Made by a program: the position numbers and the translations under genes. Under the pieces are notes generated by a model that was not told the DNA's origin, ran no database searches, and worked only from the letters and a program-made list of their open reading frames with translations. From Deltaproteobacteria bacterium (lineage in GTDB: Bacteria > Myxococcota > Kuafuiibacteriia > Kuafuiibacteriales > Kuafuiibacteriaceae), in assembly GCA_020632995.1 (NCBI GenBank), contig JACKEN010000016.1, forward strand, positions 69,423 to 133,422: 64,000 nt of DNA, read 5' to 3'. Shown in pieces: positions 16,408 through 24,740 of the stretch. Position 1 is the first letter of the stretch. Every line of letters starts with the position of its first letter.

Positions 16408-17454
16408 ATGCCGGTGACGTCCAGCCCCCGCAGCGTCGAACCTCGGCCCCCGCTCGAGTCGATCACCCTCCTGACGACCTTCAAGTGCAACATCGCCTGC
16501 AAGCACTGCGGGTACCGTTCGAGTCCGCGTCGCACCGAGGTGATCGACCTCGACATGGCAAAGGACGCGATACGTACGGCCAAGGAGGCCGGCGCAGGGC
16601 TCGTCGCGTTCACCGGTGGCGAGCCGTTCCTCTTTCAGCCGATGCTCCGCGAGCTCGTGCAGTATGCCCAGTCCCACGGGCTGCCCTCGGCGGTGGTGAC
16701 CAACTGCTTCTGGGCGACGTCGCCCGACAAGGCGACGGCGGTATTGTCAGCCCTCGCCGAGGACGGCCTCGTCGATTTCACCACGAGCTTCGACTGGTTC
16801 CACCTGGAGTTCCTCGACGTCGCCCGAATCCGAAACGGTCTGCACGCCGCTGTCGAGCTGGGCATGCGGTGCCACGTCAACGTGGTCGTCACGCGCGAGG
16901 GTGCGGTCTGCAAGTCGGACGTCTGCGAGATGCTCGAGCTCGATCCCGAGTGGATCGGTGAGCGAGGCTTCATCGAGGTCAAGGAGCTCAGCCCTGTGCC
17001 CGTCGGCCACGCAGAGGACTACGTCCCCGACAAGGACTTCCTGCGCTATGACGAGCGTTGGCTGATCGGGCGCCCCTGCTACTTCGCGCTCCGCAATCCG
17101 GTCGTTTCCACCACGGGTGACGTGTACGGGTGCTGCGGCTTCGGAGGCGGGACCGACACCGGGCCATCGGAGCTCCTCAAGATCGGCAGCATGCGCGAAC
17201 GTCCACTGGACGAGCTGATCGCCGACCTACGCGGCAATCTGCTCTTCAACATGATCGCCAGCGTAGGCCCCAACAGCCTCATCGAGATGGTCAAGGAGCG
17301 TTGGCCGGGGACCCTCACGCGGGGCGACTACGTCTTCAACTGCGAGGCGTGCCAGGAGATATCGCGCAACCCCACGCTGAAGAAGCGGATCGGGCAGCTG
17401 CTGCGCGAGCTCTCGGAAGAGGCGCGCGCGAGCGACGAGCGAGACCAACTGTGA
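16408..17454 (+). CDS. Radical SAM enzyme, tandem paralogue 1 (twitch/SPASM-like tail)
   Basis: A 348-residue radical SAM protein: Cys27, Cys31 and Cys34 (CNIACKHC), FTGGEPFLF, and VVTNCFWA. The tail has Cys in GRPCYFAL, a Cys-Cys pair (DVYGCCGFGGGT) and CEAC, arranged like a short SPASM/twitch auxiliary-cluster region. The block RGNLLFNMIASVGP is shared in recognisable form with the next two genes (RGNLFFNMLAKLGP, EGNLLFNIIAKLGP), showing that the three are paralogues. It starts nine bases after the B12 enzyme and overlaps the next gene by four. The substrate is presumably the precursor or its partly modified form. Confidence 0.87.
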   Translation: MPVTSSPRSVEPRPPLESITLLTTFKCNIACKHCGYRSSPRRTEVIDLDMAKDAIRTAKEAGAGLVAFTGGEPFLFQPMLRELVQYAQSHGLPSAVVTNCFWATSPDKATAVLSALAEDGLVDFTTSFDWFHLEFLDVARIRNGLHAAVELGMRCHVNVVVTREGAVCKSDVCEMLELDPEWIGERGFIEVKELSPVPVGHAEDYVPDKDFLRYDERWLIGRPCYFALRNPVVSTTGDVYGCCGFGGGTDTGPSELLKIGSMRERPLDELIADLRGNLLFNMIASVGPNSLIEMVKERWPGTLTRGDYVFNCEACQEISRNPTLKKRIGQLLRELSEEARASDERDQL

Positions 17455-18437
17455 TTCCCTCGAAGACACTCTCCCTCATCACGACGTTCGGGTGCAACGC
17501 GAACTGCGCGCACTGCTCGGTCTTCAGCGGTCCGAAGCGGACGGACGAGATGCCGGCGGAGCTCATACGCTCCCTGATCGACCAGGCCGCCGCGGATCCG
17601 GAGATCGACATGGTCGCGTACACCGGGGGCGAGCCGACCCTCGCGTTCGACGCCCTCGTGGATCACATGGCCTACGCCTGGGACAAGGGCCTCCTCGCCG
17701 GCCTGGTGTCGAACTCGGGGTGGGCTGCCAGTCCGGAGGTCGCGCGTAGCCGCTTCGATCAGATGACGGCGCGCGGGCTCTCCATCTACATCACCAGCGT
17801 CGACGAGTATCACCTCGAGTTCGTCGATCTCACCCACATCCAGACCGCGATTCGCGCCGCGCTCGACTTCGGCGTGGAGGTGCACGTCAACCTGTTGTGG
17901 ACACCGGGCTTCGAGGCGCAGATCCGCGACCTCCCCGCGACGCTCGCGCTCCCCGCGCACGTCATCGACGCCAAGGGCGCCGAAGGGCTCTACGTCTGGA
18001 TCAACCGACCGAGCCGGATGCGACGTGTGAAGGGCGACATCCCGCAGGGCCCGCTTCCGGTCATCGACGAGCGCGTGGCGCTGCCCTGTGATCACATCAA
18101 CCGGCACCCGATCGTGGCGGCGAACGGGAACGTGCACATGTGCTGCGGCGTGGCCGATTCCTCGCCCCAGGGTCCAGCGATGTTCTCCGTCGTAGGCAAC
18201 GCGAACGAGGCGTCGCTAGACGACCTCCTCGCCCGCGGACGCGGGAACCTGTTCTTCAACATGCTTGCGAAGCTCGGACCGTACCGGGTCTACCAGATGG
18301 TCCGGGAGATGACTCCGCTCTCGCTGCAAGACGATGACTTCTGCAACGCCTGCGAGGTCTGCGCGCGCATGCAGAAGCCGGACATGAAGCCGCACTTGCT
18401 GCGCCTCCTCGAAGGGCTCACAAGCCAGGTCGGCTGA
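17451..18437 (+). CDS. Radical SAM enzyme, tandem paralogue 2
   Basis: A 328-residue radical SAM protein. The GTG start at 17451 overlaps the previous stop (GTGA) and places Cys15, Cys19 and Cys22 (CNANCAHC) close to the N terminus, as in its neighbours. AYTGGEPTLAF is the GGE motif; the tail again has a Cys in ALPCDHI, the Cys-Cys pair (HMCCGVAD) and CNAC. An open frame extends further upstream but is a shadow of paralogue 1. It lacks the ~12-residue N-terminal extension of paralogue 1, and its residues around the SAM site differ (SGWAASPEVARS against CFWATSPDKATA), so the substrate position may differ. Confidence 0.86.
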   Translation: MIPSKTLSLITTFGCNANCAHCSVFSGPKRTDEMPAELIRSLIDQAAADPEIDMVAYTGGEPTLAFDALVDHMAYAWDKGLLAGLVSNSGWAASPEVARSRFDQMTARGLSIYITSVDEYHLEFVDLTHIQTAIRAALDFGVEVHVNLLWTPGFEAQIRDLPATLALPAHVIDAKGAEGLYVWINRPSRMRRVKGDIPQGPLPVIDERVALPCDHINRHPIVAANGNVHMCCGVADSSPQGPAMFSVVGNANEASLDDLLARGRGNLFFNMLAKLGPYRVYQMVREMTPLSLQDDDFCNACEVCARMQKPDMKPHLLRLLEGLTSQVG

Positions 18438-18438
18438 C

Positions 18439-19404
18439 ATGTTCGACGCGCTGACCATCCTGCTGACGTTCCGCTGCAACTTCGAGTGTGACCACTGCGT
18501 ATTTCGCTGCTCTCCGGAGCGCGAGGAGACGATCGATCCGGACCTCGCCCGCGCCACGATCGACGCTGCGACGGCCTACGCCGACCCGCTGGCGCTCGTC
18601 ACCTTCACGGGAGGCGAGCCGTTCTTGGAGCGAGACCTTCTGCGGACGCTCATCGAGCACGCCGACTCCCGAGGCGTGCGGTCCGGGGTCGTGACCAACG
18701 CGTACTGGGCCACCACCGTCGAGCGGGCGAAGGGCGTCCTCGAGCCCTTGCGCGAGCGCGGCTTGTCGGTGCTCACCACCAGCATCGACACCTTCCACCT
18801 CGACTTCGTGGAGTCCGTGCGCGTCGCGAACGCCATTCGCGCGGCCCTGGCCCTCGGTATGGAGACGCACCTGAACATCGTCGTGAAGCGTGGCGTGCCC
18901 GTCCGCGCCGCGACCGCACACGAGGTGCTCGGGTTGAGCCAGGAGGAGATCGCAGACGTGCACGTCTGCGAGTTCCCACCGACCTTCGTCGGCTTCGCAG
19001 CGGACCGGCTACGAGTCACGGACGCGCACCGCGACGCGCTTGCCGTCATCGGCGAGCCCTGCCTTTACGTCCTGCGGAGCGCGACCGTCACTCCGGACGG
19101 CTCGGTGTACGGGTGCTGCGGCGTCGGGGGAGCCACCGACCACGGGCCCTCGAGGCTCCTCTTCGTGGGGCGCCTCGCGGAGCGGCCGCTCGCGGAGCTG
19201 CTCGACGAGGTCGAGGGCAACCTGCTGTTCAACATCATCGCCAAGCTCGGACCCCACCACTTGCTACAGCTCGCCTCGCGCCGAGATCCGAGCCTCGAGC
19301 TGCCCGAGCGATTCGGACATATCTGCGATGTCTGCCAGGCGATAGCCGACGACGCGCACTTGCGACGCGCCGTCGCCGGCGTGCTGGAGGACCTTCGATC
19401 GTGA
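18439..19404 (+). CDS. Radical SAM enzyme, tandem paralogue 3
   Basis: A 321-residue radical SAM protein with Cys13, Cys17 and Cys20 (CNFECDHC), FTGGEPFLE, and VVTNAYWATT. The tail has GEPCLYVL, VYGCCGVGG and CDVC, the same auxiliary-cluster pattern as paralogues 1 and 2. By eye it is closer to paralogue 1 (shared YGCCG.GG.TD.GPS). The ATG lies one base after the preceding stop, and its own stop overlaps the GTG of the protease gene. All three have the length of minimal peptide-modifying radical SAM enzymes without a separate recognition domain. Confidence 0.86.
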   Translation: MFDALTILLTFRCNFECDHCVFRCSPEREETIDPDLARATIDAATAYADPLALVTFTGGEPFLERDLLRTLIEHADSRGVRSGVVTNAYWATTVERAKGVLEPLRERGLSVLTTSIDTFHLDFVESVRVANAIRAALALGMETHLNIVVKRGVPVRAATAHEVLGLSQEEIADVHVCEFPPTFVGFAADRLRVTDAHRDALAVIGEPCLYVLRSATVTPDGSVYGCCGVGGATDHGPSRLLFVGRLAERPLAELLDEVEGNLLFNIIAKLGPHHLLQLASRRDPSLELPERFGHICDVCQAIADDAHLRRAVAGVLEDLRS

Positions 19405-21287
19405 CGCCACTCAACGGACGCTATCGTGCCACGACGGGCGACAGGGAACGCGTAGAGGTGCGGCTCGAGCTCTTCGACCCGCCCCGTCCGGGTCGACCCG
19501 ATGGGATCGTCAGCGGTGACATCCTGGTCTCCGGCGCCTACGTGGCGTTCATGTCCTCGCCGACCAGCGCGCAGACGGGCGCGTCGCTGAGCGAAGCGGG
19601 AGGCAAGACGATCGTGGAGGCGCGCGTGAAGTTCGGCGCTCGCAGCTTCAAGTCCGGGCGCTCCGGGAAGATCGAGCTCGACTTCTCGTCGAAGACGGCC
19701 GCGACGATGAAGCTCGAGTGCGCGAGCCTCGGCATCGACGAGACGGTCTCCTTGAAGCGCAAGGACCGGTACTTCCGGGACATGACGATCGAGATCGACA
19801 AGGTGGCCGCCGCGACCTTCCCCGTGAAGGTCCGTCACAATGGCGAGGATTGGACCCTGGACGGGATCTTCAAGGAAGCAGGCATCAACGCTCGGGTTCG
19901 AAGGAGTCAGCGCAGCATCGAGGACAAGGCGGACGGGTGGTCGGAGGCGGACCTCTACGAAGCCCTGCGAAAGTACAGGATGGAGAACCGCGGTCCGTGG
20001 CATGTCCACGTGCTCGTGACCTCGCGGCTCGACGAGGCCGAAGGCTCGGATACGCTCGGGTGGATGTACGACGAGGAGCCTTCCCCCGGGGATCCTCCGC
20101 GGGAGGGATGCGCGGTCTTCTTCGATGCGCTCAAGGACTACGTCGAGCAGGCACACAGCGACTCGAGCGATGCGGTGCGCGCGAGGGAGTACCTTCTGAC
20201 GACGGCTCATGAGATTGGACACGCCCTCAATCTCGTACACTCGTGGGTGAAGGGTCGCGCGGATTCACCGTCAGTGATGAACTATCCCGAAGAGTACGAC
20301 TACGGGCCGGACGCCTACTACACGGACCTGAGCATGCGGTTCGACGACAAGGAGCTGGAACACATCCGCCATCACAGCCGCGAGGTCACCGAGCCCGGCC
20401 ACGAGCAGGGCACCGCATTCGGCGACGATCCGTTCCGCCGAGTGCCGCGCATTCCGAAGTCGCTGTCGAGACAGGATCCGTCCGCGCGTCGCCAGATCGA
20501 GAACATCCAGGCCGCGCGAGTCGGGCACCGCAGCCGGCTCCTTCGGCAGCTCGAGCTCGAGCTCGTTCTCGAGTCGACGACCGTGCTCACCAACGAGCCG
20601 CTCTTCGGGGAGGTGAAGTTGAGGCTGGCTGAGGCCAAGCTCGACGCAGACCTGCGTCTGCTGCGGGCGGCCTTCGCTCTCGACTGGAAGGCCGGCCACC
20701 TGCTCGTCGAGATCCGGAGGCCGGGCGAGTCGTGGCGTCGAGTTCAGGCGCTGACCAAGCACTGCTCACACGCGCGGACGCGCTCACTCAAGGCTGGCGA
20801 GGAGCTGCGCGTGGAGCTGCCCATCGTCGCGACGCGGGCGAAGAAGCCCCTGCTGAGACCAGGCACGTACGAGCTGCGCATCGTCGCGAAGGTCGGGTAT
20901 CGGAGCTTCATCCACGACGTCCCTTCGCGACCGGTGACGATCACGGTCCGCGCGCCTGCGACCCCCGAGGAGCGCATGGTCGTTCGAAGCCTCGCCAAGC
21001 TCGAGGTCCGCAAGTACATAGCGCTCGGAGGATTCGGGGCTGACGTTCAAACGCTCAACGACGTCCGGGACCTGAGCCGCGTGGCGCCGAACCTGACCGG
21101 GAGCGCCGCTCGCCTCGCGTTGGCGAGACGGGGGGACCTCACTCAGCGTTCGACGCCGATCACGGGCGTCGACCTCGTCGAGAGGCTCGCGACCGACGCG
21201 ACCACGGCCCGCTTCCTCGGCAAGCGGACCAAACGCGTGCTTCGCGACCTCAGCCGGAGGCACCCTTCGAGAACATTGCCGCGGTGA
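19401..21287 (+). CDS. Metzincin-like zinc metalloprotease (putative precursor-processing)
   Basis: A 628-residue protein without signal peptide or membrane segment. The zinc motif is HEIGHALNLVH: His270, Glu271, His274 and His280. The third ligand spacing fits metzincins, although Asn replaces the usual Gly. The Met-turn follows as SVMNYP (Met293). N-terminal residues 1-170 read as beta-rich (GDILVSGAYVAF), and residues 415-560 as a second beta domain (LRPGTYELRIVAKVGYRSF). The GTG start overlaps the stop of paralogue 3, so it is made together with the maturases. A cytosolic protease in this position would fit leader removal, or cleavage next to the modified core. The family assignment rests on the motif only. 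Confidence 0.75.
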   Translation: MTPLNGRYRATTGDRERVEVRLELFDPPRPGRPDGIVSGDILVSGAYVAFMSSPTSAQTGASLSEAGGKTIVEARVKFGARSFKSGRSGKIELDFSSKTAATMKLECASLGIDETVSLKRKDRYFRDMTIEIDKVAAATFPVKVRHNGEDWTLDGIFKEAGINARVRRSQRSIEDKADGWSEADLYEALRKYRMENRGPWHVHVLVTSRLDEAEGSDTLGWMYDEEPSPGDPPREGCAVFFDALKDYVEQAHSDSSDAVRAREYLLTTAHEIGHALNLVHSWVKGRADSPSVMNYPEEYDYGPDAYYTDLSMRFDDKELEHIRHHSREVTEPGHEQGTAFGDDPFRRVPRIPKSLSRQDPSARRQIENIQAARVGHRSRLLRQLELELVLESTTVLTNEPLFGEVKLRLAEAKLDADLRLLRAAFALDWKAGHLLVEIRRPGESWRRVQALTKHCSHARTRSLKAGEELRVELPIVATRAKKPLLRPGTYELRIVAKVGYRSFIHDVPSRPVTITVRAPATPEERMVVRSLAKLEVRKYIALGGFGADVQTLNDVRDLSRVAPNLTGSAARLALARRGDLTQRSTPITGVDLVERLATDATTARFLGKRTKRVLRDLSRRHPSRTLPR

Positions 21288-22200
21288 GCGCGACGTTCAC
21301 GAGCAGGTACAGCCCGACGAGCGTGAGCGACGAAACAGAGAGCAGGGCGCTCGTGAGCGAGCGGTCCGCGGTCCGTCCGTCGAGCTCGGCGGTCCTCTTG
21401 CGCAACGCGACGCCATAGATGGCGATGCCCGTCGCGACGACGAGCGCGGATACGAGCAAGGCGATGCCGCTGGTCTCCGTACGGACCGTGGCGTGCTTCT
21501 CGATGACCGCAGTGACTGAATGAAGCGCAGGGATGGTGAGGATCGTTCCCAGCACATTGCCCATCACATGGAAAGCGATGGCTGGGCCGATGCTCTTGGC
21601 GCGCAGCGTGAGCAGCGCGCAGATGACGCCCAGCACGAAAGCCCACGGGAACGCCAGGAAGTGGATGTGCGCCATCCCGAAGAGGAACGAGGACCCCACG
21701 ACGGCGACGCCGTCGCCCCACGGGCGCAGCGCGCGCAGCACGGCACCGCGGAACAGCAACTCTTCTCCGATTGGTCCGACGATGGCGTTGAGCAGGAGCG
21801 CCGAAGCAAACCCGCCGATGGTCGACGTGACCGACTCGGGCGGGGTCTGCGTCGCGCCCATCATCGCCATCGCCCCTCCGAACAACACGCCGAACGCGTT
21901 CGCGACGAGCGGGGTCATCACCGCGAGGAGCATGACCGGACCCGCCCAAGGGCGAGAGAAGACAGGCCAGAGCGGCCGCGCGCCCCGAAAGTACGCGAGG
22001 GCGCCCACCGACAGGACCAAGAGCCTGACGGGTAGCTCGCGAACCTCCGCCGGAAGCCGATTCGCGACGGTGAACATGAGGACGAGCGTGCCGAAGTATG
22101 TGAGCAGGACGAAGCGGACCGCGCGTCGTAGCGGCCGGTGAACCACGACGTCGGTATCCATCAGGCGTTGCTCTACCACGGTCGCCCAGAGTAGAGCCAT
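21250..22200 (-). CDS. CPBP (CAAX/Abi-type) intramembrane protease
   Basis: A multi-pass membrane protein of up to 316 residues with the CPBP/ABI motifs: GPIGEELLFRGAVLRAL (motif 1, two Glu and Arg), FLFGMAHIHFLAF (motif 2 His) and AFHVMGNVLG (motif 3 His and Asn). At least seven hydrophobic segments are visible. Such proteins occur in peptide gene clusters for leader cleavage or self-immunity. The ATG at 22200 leaves only four bases to the divergent MBL gene; the internal ATG at 22161 is an alternative giving more room for promoters. Its 3' end overlaps the metzincin gene by 38 bases, tail to tail. Confidence 0.85.
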   Translation of the reverse strand: MALLWATVVEQRLMDTDVVVHRPLRRAVRFVLLTYFGTLVLMFTVANRLPAEVRELPVRLLVLSVGALAYFRGARPLWPVFSRPWAGPVMLLAVMTPLVANAFGVLFGGAMAMMGATQTPPESVTSTIGGFASALLLNAIVGPIGEELLFRGAVLRALRPWGDGVAVVGSSFLFGMAHIHFLAFPWAFVLGVICALLTLRAKSIGPAIAFHVMGNVLGTILTIPALHSVTAVIEKHATVRTETSGIALLVSALVVATGIAIYGVALRKRTAELDGRTADRSLTSALLSVSSLTLVGLYLLVNVALTAAMFSKGASG

Positions 22201-22204
22201 ACGA

Positions 22205-23638
22205 ATGCTCGTCCTCCGGGAGGACCTCGCGGTATCCGTACTCTATGACGACGAGAGTCGCTTCGGGAGCGCGCTGACCCGGCGCGCTGACGAGGTCGCG
22301 CGCGAAGTATTTCGTCCGCTCTACCAAGCGATGCTCGGGGAGCGACCGGAGGCGCCGTCGGCGCTGCGGGGCGTGGTTCGAAGACGAGCGGCCTTTCGAG
22401 CCGCCACGGAGTCCCTCGGACGCCGCGGGTGGTTGGTTCGGCCCGAGGTGCTGTATCCGGATCCGGCGCGGACGCGACCTGCGGTGCTAACGATCGGCCC
22501 CACGCCGGAAGCGCCGTCCTTGTTGCTCGAGGTCGCGCCGAGCCGGTGGCGCGAGATCCACGACGTCGTGGCCGCGCTCGCCACGGTGGGGGTCGAGCGA
22601 AGCTCACAGCACCCGGTGGTACGCGCGATGTACGCGCGCGGACTCCTCCGAGAGCAGGAGGCGACTTTGCCGTACGAGGAGGAGGCAGACCTGCGCTTCG
22701 TCGGGCACAACACTGCCGTCGTCCGTTCCGCCCGCGCGACGATCGTCACCGATCCGCTCCTGCTCCCCCGTGGTCCCGAGGACCACGACTACGCGCCTCT
22801 GCCGCGGGCGAAGCTCGGCCCGGTACAGGCGATTCTCATTACCCATTCGCATGTGGACCACTTCCATCCTGGGTCGCTGCTGCAGTTCGACCGGCGAACG
22901 CTCGTGATCGTCCCGCACGTCCCTCGTGAGTCGCTCCTGTCGCCCGACATGGCACATCGCGCGAGAGAGTTCGGCTTCGAGAACGTAGAGATACTGCGGT
23001 GGGGTGAGTCTCGTTGGATCGAGGACATAGAAGTCGTCGCGCTGCCCTTCTATGGCGAGCAGCCAACGGTCGGCGTGCGCCTGCACCCCGAGGTGCGGAA
23101 CTGCGGGAACACTTACTTCGTGCGCACGCCCAAACTGTCGATGGCGTTCCTTGCCGACACGGGACGCGACGAGCGAGGTGACATGCTGACGGACGTCGCG
23201 CCGAGCATCCGCTCGCTCGGCCCCCCGGATCTGCTCTTCGTTGGCCATCGGGGTGTCACTCTGAAGCCCGTCGATCTGCTCAGCTCGGATCTCGCCCGCT
23301 ACTTCTACTTCGTGCCCCCAGAGGCTTGGGAAGAGCCGCAGCAGCTGATGACCACGTCACAGGAGGCCGCCGCCATCGCCGAAGCCACGGACACGAGCTT
23401 CGTCGTGCCGTACGCCGCCGGAGGCGCGCCGTGGCACTGGCGACTCGGGCTCGGGCCGAATCTCCACGCGCCGGACTCGGAGAATCCGGACGTGAACCCG
23501 TTTCCGGAGCGGTTCGTCGAGTACTGTCGTCCCGGCGGACCGCATCCGTTGGTGCTCCGACCCGGCGACGGGCTCGCCCGCGAGGGCCAGCAGCTGAAGC
23601 TGCTACGGACCCGTCCGCACGCGTGGCCGGGGCCCTGA
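22205..23638 (+). CDS. MBL-fold metallohydrolase with N-terminal extension
   Basis: A 477-residue protein. Residues 1-150 are an alpha-helical domain of unknown type (ADEVAREVFRPLYQAM, then RGWLVRPEVLY). From about 165 comes a metallo-beta-lactamase fold: TDPLLLP, then THSHVDHFHPG with His214, His216, Asp218 and His219, AFLADTGRDE (metal-bridging Asp) and FVGHRG (last His). It resembles the UlaG/NAPE-PLD-like MBL branch more than RNases or lactamases. PQQ clusters also combine a radical SAM enzyme and an MBL protein (PqqB), so a peptide-tailoring role is conceivable but unproven. It is the last gene of the cluster before the transposon remnants. Confidence 0.82.
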   Translation: MLVLREDLAVSVLYDDESRFGSALTRRADEVAREVFRPLYQAMLGERPEAPSALRGVVRRRAAFRAATESLGRRGWLVRPEVLYPDPARTRPAVLTIGPTPEAPSLLLEVAPSRWREIHDVVAALATVGVERSSQHPVVRAMYARGLLREQEATLPYEEEADLRFVGHNTAVVRSARATIVTDPLLLPRGPEDHDYAPLPRAKLGPVQAILITHSHVDHFHPGSLLQFDRRTLVIVPHVPRESLLSPDMAHRAREFGFENVEILRWGESRWIEDIEVVALPFYGEQPTVGVRLHPEVRNCGNTYFVRTPKLSMAFLADTGRDERGDMLTDVAPSIRSLGPPDLLFVGHRGVTLKPVDLLSSDLARYFYFVPPEAWEEPQQLMTTSQEAAAIAEATDTSFVVPYAAGGAPWHWRLGLGPNLHAPDSENPDVNPFPERFVEYCRPGGPHPLVLRPGDGLAREGQQLKLLRTRPHAWPGP

Positions 23639-23796
23639 GCGCCGCAGTCGGCGGGCACGTTGCCCTCGACAGCCCTCGAATACCCGGACGACCCGACGCG
23701 CTGGGATCCCGCCGAGGCCGCGCCGACGGCCGGCTCGGCTGGAGGGGGCGGCGCGCGGCGTGCTTCCCGCGGGCTCGATCCGCTGCCTCGGTCGGA

Positions 23797-23820
23797 GGGC
23801 ATAGGAAACATAAGATCTCG
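23797..23820 (+). repeat. 24-bp direct repeat, copy 2, at the 3' end of an IS91-like remnant
   Basis: Identical to 10627-10650 and in the same orientation. It directly follows the decayed IS91-like transposase reading frame (minus strand), where the replication-origin end of IS91-type elements is expected. The two copies flank the 11.4-23.6 kb gene cluster. Confidence 0.6.
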
Positions 23821-24740
23821 TGGTACTTCCCTCCGTCTGCTCGAACCACACCGTCTGCTTCGGAGAAGCAATGGCTACCGGAGTCGGACACGGGGCGGGG
23901 CGGACCGCCTCAGGGCGGCGCGTCGCGGCCGGAGCCAAGATCCCGTGGTATCGGACCAGGTTCATGCCGAGGGGCGGGATCTGAGAGGTCACACGGCGCA
24001 GAAAGGTCAACGGGTCGAGAAACAGGTGGGTCTCGCCGGTGGGCTTCGGGTGGCCGAGCCGGAAAGCGACGCGACCGTCTCTGCATAGCTGTACCTGCTG
24101 CTCCGCGAACGGCGGGCGACTCACGTGGCGGACCAGGCGCGCGCGGCCGTCGGCGTCGTGGCCGGCGATCGCGACGCCCGCGTGGATCGAGAACCCGCGG
24201 TGCGCGGCGGCGGACGTCGTCGACCGACCGACCGGCGGCGTCGACTCCACGACATGGCCATCGGGGAGGAGCCAGCCGGACTTGGGCCACGGCCCCTCCT
24301 CCCTCGGGTCGCCTTCTTCCTGGATCAGCCCCTCGGCGTCGATGACACCCTCTCGGATGAAGTACGCGGCCACGCGCTCTGCGACCCGGCTCGAGACCGC
24401 GAGGACCTCCTCAGACGTGGGCGGCGAGGCGGGCTCGAAGACCGGGTGGTCGCCACGGTCCACGTACGTCCCGTCGAGCGCGAGTACGTGCGAGTGGACG
24501 TGGAGGTTGAGGGCGGCGCCGGATCGGCACATCGGGCAGCACGGCGTCGACGAGGTGGGCGGTCTGGGCCGCGCTGCGCTTCGCGCTGCAGGCCGGGCAC
24601 ACTGCCCTCGCCTTGCAGCTGAACGGCACGAGGCGCTCGAGGGCGCAGTCTGCGCATCGCGTCCGGAGGAAACCGCGGCTCAGGTCGCCGCACCCGAGGT
24701 AGGTGACGAACCGGCGCCGGACGTGAGTGGGGAGCTCCAC
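23821..24740 (-). pseudogene. IS91-like transposase, internally deleted and frameshifted
   Basis: The N-terminal piece (24740 to about 24540) reads VTYLGCGDLSRGF, then RCADCALERLVPFSCKARAVCPAC and AAHLVDAVLPDVPI-like sequence, the zinc-binding region of IS91/IS801 transposases. It then jumps frame to SGAALNLHVHSHVLALDGTYV and continues to FLDPLTFLRRVTSQIPP and NLVRYHGILAPAA, the typical C-terminal end. The ~80-100 residues that normally join these parts are missing. The element is therefore dead. Its upstream end overlaps the start of the Y1 transposase remnant on the other strand. Confidence 0.75.

Noticed and set aside
14863..16677. 604-codon minus-strand open frame under the B12 radical SAM gene
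   Set aside because: Antisense shadow; the + strand has conserved Cys motifs and coupling to neighbours.
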